Positions 27,673 through 34,813 of a stretch of 63,871 nucleotides of DNA are shown here, one piece after another. How positions within the stretch are numbered: the stretch's first letter is position 1; each line of letters starts with the position of its first letter. Position numbers and translations under genes: made by a program. Where the stretch lies: the IMG/VR virus record IMGVR_UViG_3300010885_075200, positions 1 through 63,871 of that record; one strand, given 5' to 3'. This stretch comes from a virus. Under the pieces are notes generated by a model that searched no databases, was not told the DNA's origin, and saw only the letters and a program-made list of their open reading frames with translations.

Positions 27673-30600
27673 ATGCCCAACGGACCTTTCGTATCTCTTC
27701 ACAACCACACAGAGCAGGGTAGCCCACTAGACGGAATGAATGATGTAGGGCTTCTCTTTGAGAAGGCAAAGGAGCTAGATCATCCTTCTATTGCTATCAC
27801 CGATCACGGTACAATGACTGCTCATTACGATGCTTATAAGGCATCACAGAAGACTGGAGTAAAGCTTATTCCAGGAATGGAGGTTTATTTTGCTACAGAT
27901 CTTTCTGAGAAAAAGTCAAATCATATGGTTCTTGTTCCAAAGACAGAGAAGGGCTATAAGAACATTCTTCGTCTAAACTATGAGGCTTACAACAATCAGG
28001 CATCTGGTTATATGGGTAAGCTTACTCCAAGAATTTCTTGGAATCACATTGAAGAATTCAATGAGGATATCTTCTGCCTTACTGCTTGTTCAAATGGAGT
28101 TCTATCAAGAGATATCGTCCAAGATCGTCTTGATAAAGCTGAAGAAAATGTCCTGAGGTTAAAGTCTGTCTTTAGAGATAGGCTGTTTCTTGAGATTCAG
28201 CCACATGCTCTTAAGACAGATGATGGAAATGTAGATCAGGTAAAGCTAAACGACACACTGATTGGTCTATCTAGAAAGCACGATATTCCATATGTTGCTA
28301 CCTGCGATGCGCATTATCTTGATCGTGATCATGCAAAATATCACGATATGATGCTTGCGATTAAAGATAAGAAGCCACTGTCAGATCCTAATCGCTTCCG
28401 TTATGGCGTACAGGAAATGTACCTAAAGCCATTCCATGAGATTACAGATTTCTTCGGTAATCATGTTGGAACAATCGCTATGAACAACTCTCTTAAGATT
28501 GCTGCAGCCTGTGAAGAGCCTCACTATCTTAAGTCTCGTGGAGCCATTCTTCCACAGTTTCCAGTAAAGCACCAGCAAGATTATATTGAATTTAAAGTAT
28601 GGTGGCAGGAGAATTGCGAGGAGCTGCCAGAGGACAAGGCATATCTTCGCTATCGTTGTGTTGAGGGCTTCAAGGTATTTACTGATGGTTTCTCTCCAGA
28701 GAAAAAGAGAGACTACTGGAATCGAGTAAAGTATGAGCTTTCTGTATTAGAGCTACATAACTTTTCCTCTTATATGTTGATCGTTGCAGACTATATCAAC
28801 TGGGCAAATAACAATGAGGTTATTGTTGGTCCAGCTCGTGGATCTGGAGCAGGTTCTCTTGTTGCATTTCTAATTGGAATTACAAAGGTAGATCCAATTA
28901 AATACAACCTTCTTTTTGAGAGGTTCCACAACAAGCAGAAGAAGTCTTTCCCAGATATTGACTCTGACTTTTCTCACCCAGATAAGGTAAAAGCATATAT
29001 CAAAGAAAGATACGGCAAAGAATATGTTGCTCAGATTAGCAACTGGTCAACACTATCTCCAAAGGTAGTTCTAAAAGACGTTGCGAGATCTCTTGAAATT
29101 GGTGGAGATAAGTCTTCTGCTTTTGAAATAGCAAACCATCTTACTTCTATCATGCCAGACGTTCACACGATAGAAGAGGCTATCACTGGCAATAAAGAAT
29201 TTGCAAAATTTATGCAAAAATACCCAGAGGTAAAAGAGTTCTCTACAAAGCTTCAAAACCTTACTCGTCAGTGGTCAGTTCATGCAGCAGGAGTAGTAAT
29301 TGGAGATCGCCCTCTTTATGAAATGGTTCCTCTAAGAATTGGTGTTGATGAGGACTCTGGCGAAACAGTAACTGCAACTCAGTGGGAAAAGACAAGGGCA
29401 GAAGAATTTGGCCTTGTAAAGATGGACGTTCTTGGCCTTAAGACTCTAATTATTATCTCTGAAACATTGAAATATATTGAGGAAACAACTGGCAAGAAAA
29501 TTAGAATTGATGAGATTCCACTTGACGATCCTAAGACCTACAAGATGATTTCAAAGGGAGATAACCTTGGGGTATTTCAGCTAGAGTCTTCTCTATCGCC
29601 ACTTTGCATGAAGATTAAGCCAACAGACGTTGATACTGTAGCAGCGATCAATGCACTAGGCCGTCCAAGCTGTCCACCAGAACAGAGAAAGGCCTATATT
29701 CAACGTCGCTTTGGCATAGAGAAGATTAGATATACTCATCCAACTCTTGAGAGAGCACTAAAAGATACTTATGGGATCTCCCTCTACGAAGAGAGCATGA
29801 TGAGTATTGCAAAGGATTGCGCCGGATGGGATCTAAACAAAGCAGACAATCTTCGCAAGCTAACAAAGCTAAAGGGTAAAGATCCAGAGCTAGTACTTAA
29901 GACAGAGGCAAATTTCATTAAGGGTTGCATGGAGCACTCCAAGATGACCTATGAAGAGGCTCAAGAGGTTTGGGAGCATGAGATTTCAAGCTTCTCTGGT
30001 TACGGATTCAACAAATCTCACGCAATCTCATACTCTATTATCTCTGTTCAAACAGCCTGGTTGAAGTGTCATTATCCAACAGAGTTTATGTGTGCTACTC
30101 TCAATCTTACTGATCCAAATTCAGATGGGGCACAGGAATACTTGGCAGAGTGCAAGAGACTCGGGATTGTAATTACTCCTCCAGATATCAATAAGGGAGC
30201 TGAGAACTACAAGGTTATTGATGATAAGAAGATTGCGACGGGATTCGCAGCAGTAAAGGGAGTTGGCCCAGCCGCAATCTCCCAGCTTCTAAAGGCACAA
30301 CCATTTGAAGATTTCTGTGACTTTCTCCTAAAGGGTAACAGTATTATCTGTAAGGGTGAGACAGAAGAAGAGGAGGAGACTGTAACTCCAGCGATGGATT
30401 GGGTAGGTACAGGAAATGCATTACCAAAGACTTGCAAAATTGAATCTCAGCCATTCATTGGAAAAGGCTCCATTCAATCTCTTGCCGCCTGTGGTGCGCT
30501 AGATATCTTTGGAAGAACAAGAAAGGATGTGTATGAGAATTTTGATTCTTACCGAACAAAAGTAAAGAATGCAATTAAGAAGGGTAAGATGATTGTGGAC

Positions 30601-31053
30601 GCCGATCTTGGAAGAACAGAAGAAGAGTGGGATAGAAAGGAATTCCTATACAATGAAAGAGAAGTAATGGGAAGAACTCTATCTGGAGATACACACGAGA
30701 TCTTCAAGGGTTTCTTTAAGGGAGGATCTGACACCTTCAAATTCAAAGACATAAAGTTTATGAAGGTTAAGTCAAAAGTAAAGGTTGAGGGGATAGTAAA
30801 GGCACTCAGCAAAGAGTTCAAGATCAAGAATGGTAAAAACATTGGAAGAAAGTTTGGCAAGTACCTAATCGAAGACCTTGAAGGAAATACAATCGGGCTA
30901 ACCCTATGGACTGAGGATTATGAAAAGTATGTCACCACACTAAAAGACGGCATACCATTCAAAGCAATCTGCGAGGTTGGAGAGTATATGGAAGAGAAGT
31001 CTCTCAATCTAGTTGAAATGATGGAAGTTTTTGGAATTAAGAAGATATCCTAA
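27673..31053 (+). CDS. dnaE: DNA polymerase III alpha subunit (DnaE-type replicase)
   Basis: A 1126-residue family C DNA polymerase. The PHP domain occupies about residues 1-290 with HNH at 10-12, AITDHG, GMEVYF, a later cysteine and CDAHYL, the full set of likely metal ligands. The catalytic palm carries GPARGSGAGSL and PDIDSDF (427-433, D428 and D430). EESMMSIAKDCAGW and GYGFNKSHA are typical of the fingers. An OB-fold begins near residue 1034 (KVEGIVKAL) and ends the protein. No inserted intein or exonuclease domain is seen. It should copy the phage genome, using phage or host clamp and loader. It converges with the cysteine synthase gene, overlapping it by 4 bases. Confidence 0.96.
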   Translation: MPNGPFVSLHNHTEQGSPLDGMNDVGLLFEKAKELDHPSIAITDHGTMTAHYDAYKASQKTGVKLIPGMEVYFATDLSEKKSNHMVLVPKTEKGYKNILRLNYEAYNNQASGYMGKLTPRISWNHIEEFNEDIFCLTACSNGVLSRDIVQDRLDKAEENVLRLKSVFRDRLFLEIQPHALKTDDGNVDQVKLNDTLIGLSRKHDIPYVATCDAHYLDRDHAKYHDMMLAIKDKKPLSDPNRFRYGVQEMYLKPFHEITDFFGNHVGTIAMNNSLKIAAACEEPHYLKSRGAILPQFPVKHQQDYIEFKVWWQENCEELPEDKAYLRYRCVEGFKVFTDGFSPEKKRDYWNRVKYELSVLELHNFSSYMLIVADYINWANNNEVIVGPARGSGAGSLVAFLIGITKVDPIKYNLLFERFHNKQKKSFPDIDSDFSHPDKVKAYIKERYGKEYVAQISNWSTLSPKVVLKDVARSLEIGGDKSSAFEIANHLTSIMPDVHTIEEAITGNKEFAKFMQKYPEVKEFSTKLQNLTRQWSVHAAGVVIGDRPLYEMVPLRIGVDEDSGETVTATQWEKTRAEEFGLVKMDVLGLKTLIIISETLKYIEETTGKKIRIDEIPLDDPKTYKMISKGDNLGVFQLESSLSPLCMKIKPTDVDTVAAINALGRPSCPPEQRKAYIQRRFGIEKIRYTHPTLERALKDTYGISLYEESMMSIAKDCAGWDLNKADNLRKLTKLKGKDPELVLKTEANFIKGCMEHSKMTYEEAQEVWEHEISSFSGYGFNKSHAISYSIISVQTAWLKCHYPTEFMCATLNLTDPNSDGAQEYLAECKRLGIVITPPDINKGAENYKVIDDKKIATGFAAVKGVGPAAISQLLKAQPFEDFCDFLLKGNSIICKGETEEEEETVTPAMDWVGTGNALPKTCKIESQPFIGKGSIQSLAACGALDIFGRTRKDVYENFDSYRTKVKNAIKKGKMIVDADLGRTEEEWDRKEFLYNEREVMGRTLSGDTHEIFKGFFKGGSDTFKFKDIKFMKVKSKVKVEGIVKALSKEFKIKNGKNIGRKFGKYLIEDLEGNTIGLTLWTEDYEKYVTTLKDGIPFKAICEVGEYMEEKSLNLVEMMEVFGIKKIS

Positions 31054-31931
31054 AACATAGATAGGTATCTTTCTCCTCTGTCGCAAAGAATGGTTACGGC
31101 AACCTCATCTTCTTTTAATGATCTTGTTGCCAGCCATTTCTTTGCGGCTAGAGAGTTTGCTCCAGCACTAATACCAACAAAGTTTCCAGTTGTTCTTGCC
31201 AATAGCCTAGCCTCTTCTATTGCTTCACTAGTAGAAACATGAACTATTCCGTTTATAAAGGTTAAATCAACAAGAAACTTGCTTCCATCACCTATTCCCT
31301 GTATGCCGTGAAGACCTGGTTTTCCGCCGGCCATTACTGGTGATTCTAAAGGTTCTACTGCCCATACTTCAACTCCAGGAAAGCTATTTTTTATAGCAGT
31401 TCCGGCACCCATCAGTGTTCCGCCTGTTCCTGTACCACAAATGAAAAGCTTTGGGCAAAGTCCTGCCCTCATACACTGCGAAACAATCTCTGACCCTATC
31501 TCATACCTATGACATGCAATATTGAGTTTATTATGAAATTGATTTGTGGTAAACCATCCATTATCAGAACAAAGCTTATCTCTTAATGCAATTGCTCCAT
31601 CAAAATCTCCATCGCCAACTAGTATTAATTCCGCTCCAAAGCCAGCGATCATCTTCTTTCTTTCTTCGCTCATATTTTTTGGCATAATTATTTTTATATT
31701 ATAGCCTTTCATTGCACCAATCATTGCTAGTGCGATGCCGGTATTTCCGCTACTAGCTTCCACTATAATGTCACCGGGCTTTATATATCCATTTGATTCT
31801 GCATGTTCTATTATGTATTTCATTGGACGATCTTTTATTGATCCTCCAGGATTTATTGACTCAAGCTTTGCATAAAGATTTTTGTCAATATTTATAAGAG
31901 GAGTATTCCCTATAGAATTTAATAAGTTCAT
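31050..31931 (-). CDS. cysM: Cysteine synthase, CysM/CysK-like PLP enzyme
   Basis: A 293-residue PLP fold type II enzyme, the only - strand gene seen. The PLP lysine lies in PGGSIKDRP (K33). SSGNTGIALAMIGAMKGYN and MPKNMSEERK follow the CysM pattern, GTGTGGTLMG is the phosphate loop and CDRGERYLS ends the protein as in CysM. It should make cysteine from an activated serine and sulfide or thiosulfate. All main catalytic segments are intact, so it appears active rather than decayed. It is transcribed against dnaE with a 4-base tail-to-tail overlap and divergently from the zinc-ribbon gene at 31989. It is probably an auxiliary metabolic gene acquired by transfer. Confidence 0.92.
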   Translation of the reverse strand: MNLLNSIGNTPLINIDKNLYAKLESINPGGSIKDRPMKYIIEHAESNGYIKPGDIIVEASSGNTGIALAMIGAMKGYNIKIIMPKNMSEERKKMIAGFGAELILVGDGDFDGAIALRDKLCSDNGWFTTNQFHNKLNIACHRYEIGSEIVSQCMRAGLCPKLFICGTGTGGTLMGAGTAIKNSFPGVEVWAVEPLESPVMAGGKPGLHGIQGIGDGSKFLVDLTFINGIVHVSTSEAIEEARLLARTTGNFVGISAGANSLAAKKWLATRSLKEDEVAVTILCDRGERYLSMF

Positions 31932-31964
31932 GTTGGCCCGCCCTTCAATAACTATAAAAATTAG

Positions 31965-31970
31965 TACAAT
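31965..31970 (+). promoter_or_regulatory. Candidate -10 element (GTACAAT) in the cysM divergent gap
   Basis: TACAAT preceded by G, 18 bases before the ATG at 31989. The GTAC core is a palindrome, so a similar GTACTAA reads on the other strand toward cysM. The 57-base gap must hold both promoters. Confidence 0.4.
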
Positions 31971-31988
31971 TAAAAACGAGGAACCATC

Positions 31989-32591
31989 ATGCTAAGCTGT
32001 CAAAAATGTAATTTCAAAATTCTCCCAAAAATGAGATTTGCACTTGTAAAAAACTTTTGCCCCTCCTGCGGAGGAACTCTATTATCAGATCTTGATTCAC
32101 ATGAAATTGGAGTTATAAATAAAAGACTTCAATCTCAAGAGTTTATGATATCACTTTCTGATCAGCTAAACAAAGATTTAGTTCAGAACCTTATCTATGA
32201 TCTAAGTATTTTCATTAAATTTGATCTAAAGAAAGAAATGGGCCTTTCTATTGTAAATGAAAGTGTCAGCAATGAATCAGAAGATGAGGAGTATGAGCAG
32301 CCAGAAGAGTCATCAGAGGAGGATGAGGATGATAGGCCAAAAATTCCATCAAAAAGAATAGCTAGAATTTCAGGCGTACCAGACCGCAATCAAGCTCCAT
32401 TACAAATGAGATCTCTAAGAAGAATGTCATCTACAGATAATGAGCCAGAGGATGAGTATGGCGATGACGAAGATTCTTCTGATGATTCAGATGAAGATCT
32501 TGATGATCGAGTAAAGAGACTAAAGAATCTTTATAAAACATCTCCTACATTAAGAAAGTTTTCAGGAATAACAAGATCTGACGATGTCTAA
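31989..32591 (+). CDS. Zinc-ribbon protein with acidic middle region
   Basis: A 200-residue protein. CQKC at residues 4-7 and CPSCGG near 24-29 form a zinc ribbon. The middle and C-terminal parts are strongly acidic, with runs of Glu, Asp and Ser, and contain a basic patch (KIPSKRIARISG). This layout suits a protein that contacts nucleic acid or the transcription machinery; no specific family is recognised. It overlaps the next gene by 8 bases. GAGG precedes the ATG. Confidence 0.65.
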   Translation: MLSCQKCNFKILPKMRFALVKNFCPSCGGTLLSDLDSHEIGVINKRLQSQEFMISLSDQLNKDLVQNLIYDLSIFIKFDLKKEMGLSIVNESVSNESEDEEYEQPEESSEEDEDDRPKIPSKRIARISGVPDRNQAPLQMRSLRRMSSTDNEPEDEYGDDEDSSDDSDEDLDDRVKRLKNLYKTSPTLRKFSGITRSDDV

Positions 32592-32877
32592 TTTTAAATC
32601 AATTGCAAATACCAGAATCTCTCTGTCAAGAGAGGAATGGGAATATTACGAAAGGCTAAAGCAAATGTTTGGAGAGGACTCTTTTAGGGGTCTTTTCCAA
32701 ACCGATCTTGCCGGAAATATTGCCGGAATATCTCCACCGCTAGACAAACCAACCCCTCAGCCTATATTGTTTTTTCTCCTAAATGTATCTTTCAACCAGA
32801 GAATGAGGCAAGTAGAAAGGTTCGTTCAAAAGGTGGCAGACCTGGAAGAGAGAATTAAAACTCTGGAGCAAAAATAG
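32584..32877 (+). CDS. Hypothetical small protein
   Basis: A 97-residue protein ending in a coiled coil (VEKVADLEERIKTLEQ-like). No family is recognised. It overlaps the zinc-ribbon gene by 8 bases and precedes a hairpin and the UvsY-like gene. Confidence 0.6.
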   Translation: MSNFKSIANTRISLSREEWEYYERLKQMFGEDSFRGLFQTDLAGNIAGISPPLDKPTPQPILFFLLNVSFNQRMRQVERFVQKVADLEERIKTLEQK

Positions 32878-32909
32878 AATAGTTCCGCTCTAACGAGCGG
32901 CGTACTATT
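32878..32909 (+). repeat. Interrupted hairpin between a small gene and the UvsY-like gene
   Basis: An outer stem AATAGT/ACTATT (32878-32883 with 32904-32909) encloses a perfect inner stem CCGCTC/GAGCGG (32885-32890 with 32895-32900) with a TAAC loop. No T run follows, so it is unlikely to be a simple terminator. The right arm overlaps a GTACTAT promoter-like sequence. It could be an operator, an RNA control element or a processing site. Confidence 0.6.
32903..32908 (+). promoter_or_regulatory. Candidate -10 element (GTACTAT)
   Basis: TACTAT preceded by G, inside the right arm of the hairpin and upstream of a GGAAGG Shine-Dalgarno. It would drive the UvsY-like and ssDNA-binding genes. Confidence 0.4.
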
Positions 32910-32931
32910 TAGGGGAAGGAAGGAAGGCACG

Positions 32932-33495
32932 ATGCGCTTCAGCGAGGTAATAAATACCAAGGAATTTTCGATAGAAAACCTTGATATAACTGAGATTCAA
33001 AGGTTGGCAGCTTCTCTGCCAAAAACAAAAGTTATTGATGCAAATATTGCAGAGCTTTACTTGGTATCAACAATCGAAGCGCAAGATCTTTGTCAGGAAA
33101 AGATAATCCAGGTTGAAAGATGGATTTCGATAAAGAAAACAGCCTATGACAAAGCAGAAGCAGAGTCTGCACTCATAAGGGCAAAAAATGCAGGATATAA
33201 GACCGCAAAAGAAAAAGAGTGGTTTATTCAATCTGATGATGAGGTTATTGCAGTTAAGGATGAGCTTGAAAAAGCAAAAGTCTGCAAACTATGGTTAGAA
33301 AATAAAATAAAGTATTTTTCAATGTGGCATTATTCTCTAAAATCATTCCTAAGGAGAGATTATGGTATAGAGGCTTCCTCAAATTATTCAACTTTTGCTC
33401 CCACGCCGGAGTATAATGAAGGTGACGATCACGGGTTCCGCAGCCGTGGCAGTCAAGAAAACAAAGATATCTGCGGTGATATTGATTGGAAATAA
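32932..33495 (+). CDS. Candidate recombination mediator (UvsY-like), uncertain
   Basis: A 187-residue, helical, charged protein. The segment about residues 105-145 (KAKVCKLWLENKIKYFSMWH then YSLKSFLRRDYGIE) has the look of phage UvsY-type or related accessory proteins. The position directly before the gp32-like gene, and not far from recA, fits that role. The C-terminus ends in GDIDWK, echoing GEIDWN at the start of the next protein. The link to UvsY rests on general pattern and context, not on a firm motif. It has a strong purine-rich Shine-Dalgarno region (GGAAGGAAGGAAGG). Confidence 0.45.
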   Translation: MRFSEVINTKEFSIENLDITEIQRLAASLPKTKVIDANIAELYLVSTIEAQDLCQEKIIQVERWISIKKTAYDKAEAESALIRAKNAGYKTAKEKEWFIQSDDEVIAVKDELEKAKVCKLWLENKIKYFSMWHYSLKSFLRRDYGIEASSNYSTFAPTPEYNEGDDHGFRSRGSQENKDICGDIDWK

Positions 33496-33520
33496 CTGAT
33501 TCTAACTTGATTCATAAAAC
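33493..33520 (+). promoter_or_regulatory. Candidate shared regulatory element (copy 2)
   Basis: TAACTGATTCTAA followed by TTGATTCATAAAAC lies between the UvsY-like stop and the ssDNA-binding protein gene. It resembles 17367-17397 in front of the sigma-like gene. Confidence 0.3.
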
Positions 33521-33531
33521 AGGAGTATAAA

Positions 33532-34182
33532 ATGGCAAAAGAAGTAGTATCTGGCGAGATTGATTGGAACGAAGCAGACCTCCCATCCCCAAAAAGCGGT
33601 GGTGGTAAAAACGATTATATGAGACTAAAAGAGGGAGAGAACGTTGTACGAATCATGGGTAATCCAGTTCAGACGTACATTCATTGGGTAACCCTTCCAG
33701 ATGGAACACAGAGAAAGATTGTAAGTCCATCAAATAGTCCAGCTCTAGTTAAGAAGCTTGAGGAAGCCGGCTTCCGTCGTCAGCCAAACTGGATCATCAA
33801 AGTTCTTGATCGCTCAGATAATGAGTTCAAGCTTCTTGAGATTGGAAATCAAATCTACAAGGGAATCCAGACCTTGTTCAATAATCCAAAGTGGGGAAAG
33901 GTAACTGGATACGATATTTCAATTAATCGCGGTCCAAAGGGTCAGCAGCCACTATACTCTGTAACTCCAAATCCAAAGGAATCCCTTGAGTCAACATTTA
34001 AGCAGAAGTTCATTGACTTTAATGATCGAATCAATCTTGACAAGCTAATTTCTCCAATGCCAGCTGATGAAGTAGCAAAGATGCTTGGACTATCAACCTC
34101 CTCTTCAAGAGACGAGGACGATGATGTTCCAGCAAAGAAGACAGCATCTTCTTCAAAGAGCTTTAACTTTGACTTTGAGTAG
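33532..34182 (+). CDS. gp32-like single-stranded DNA-binding protein
   Basis: A 216-residue protein. A core with YMRLKEGENVVRIMGNPVQ and WIIKVLDRSDNEFKLLEIG matches phage gp32-type OB-fold proteins. The C-terminus is a flexible acidic and serine-rich tail (SSSRDEDDDVP then SKSFNFDFE) ending in aromatic/acidic residues, the typical protein-docking tip of SSBs. The T4-type zinc cysteines are absent. It should coat ssDNA at forks and recombination intermediates and interact with RecA, primase and polymerase. AGGAG precedes the ATG and a terminator follows directly, allowing separate strong expression. Confidence 0.82.
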   Translation: MAKEVVSGEIDWNEADLPSPKSGGGKNDYMRLKEGENVVRIMGNPVQTYIHWVTLPDGTQRKIVSPSNSPALVKKLEEAGFRRQPNWIIKVLDRSDNEFKLLEIGNQIYKGIQTLFNNPKWGKVTGYDISINRGPKGQQPLYSVTPNPKESLESTFKQKFIDFNDRINLDKLISPMPADEVAKMLGLSTSSSRDEDDDVPAKKTASSSKSFNFDFE

Positions 34183-34196
34183 TCTTTCATAAAATA

Positions 34197-34235
34197 AACG
34201 CGCACATGTGCAAACACGCATGTGTGCGTTTTTTA
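34197..34235 (+). terminator. Rho-independent terminator after the ssDNA-binding protein
   Basis: A 12-bp stem with one G-U pair (34197-34208 with 34219-34230) is followed by six Ts. Confidence 0.88.
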
Positions 34236-34244
34236 TTTTTGCAG

Positions 34245-34250
34245 TATCAT
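34245..34250 (+). promoter_or_regulatory. Candidate -10 element (GTATCAT) upstream of ruvC
   Basis: TATCAT preceded by G, only five bases from the ruvC ATG and right behind a terminator. No Shine-Dalgarno is present, so a leaderless transcript is possible. Confidence 0.38.
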
Positions 34251-34255
34251 AACCT

Positions 34256-34813
34256 ATGAAAAAAGTAATTGGATTAGATGTTAGTTCATCTGTAATAGGT
34301 TATGGAATAATTGAGTTTGACAAAGACAGTATAAATCTTGTAAAATATGGGCATATAAAACCACCAGGGTCTGATAAAGGCTCTCTTGCCTTCAGAGGAC
34401 TTGAAGCCTCAAAGAAAGTAAGAGAGCTTTTAATTGCAGAATCTCCAGATGCAGTAGCAGTTGAGATGTATGCAAATAGGTTTAGTGCAGGTAGAAGTAG
34501 CGCAAGAACTATTATAGTTCTTTCATTTTTTAATGAATTAATGTCATTAACATCACTTGATTCAGTTGGAATTGAGACAGATAAATATACTGTTGCAAAC
34601 ATAAGATCTACCATTTCAAAATATTTAAAAAATAAGTCAATATCAAAAGATCAGATATTTGAAGTTATAAGAGCAACATTTCCTAGCTTTACACCTAGAG
34701 TAAATAAAAATGGTAACATAGGTACAGAATCTTTTGATCAGGCTGACGCTATTGCTGTTGCATTTTGTCACGCAATAGTAAATCAAAACAAAATAGGAGT
34801 TAAAGGTGTCTAA
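34256..34813 (+). CDS. ruvC: RuvC-like Holliday junction resolvase
   Basis: A 185-residue RNase H-fold nuclease. The acidic active site is visible: D8 in IGLDVSSSVIGYG, E70 in AVEMY, and D161/D164 in FDQADAIAVAFCH. Length and order match RuvC. It should resolve branched DNA before packaging, a job done by endonuclease VII in T4. The gene opens the groEL-recA transcript and overlaps groEL by 8 bases. The ATG has no Shine-Dalgarno. Confidence 0.9.
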   Translation: MKKVIGLDVSSSVIGYGIIEFDKDSINLVKYGHIKPPGSDKGSLAFRGLEASKKVRELLIAESPDAVAVEMYANRFSAGRSSARTIIVLSFFNELMSLTSLDSVGIETDKYTVANIRSTISKYLKNKSISKDQIFEVIRATFPSFTPRVNKNGNIGTESFDQADAIAVAFCHAIVNQNKIGVKGV

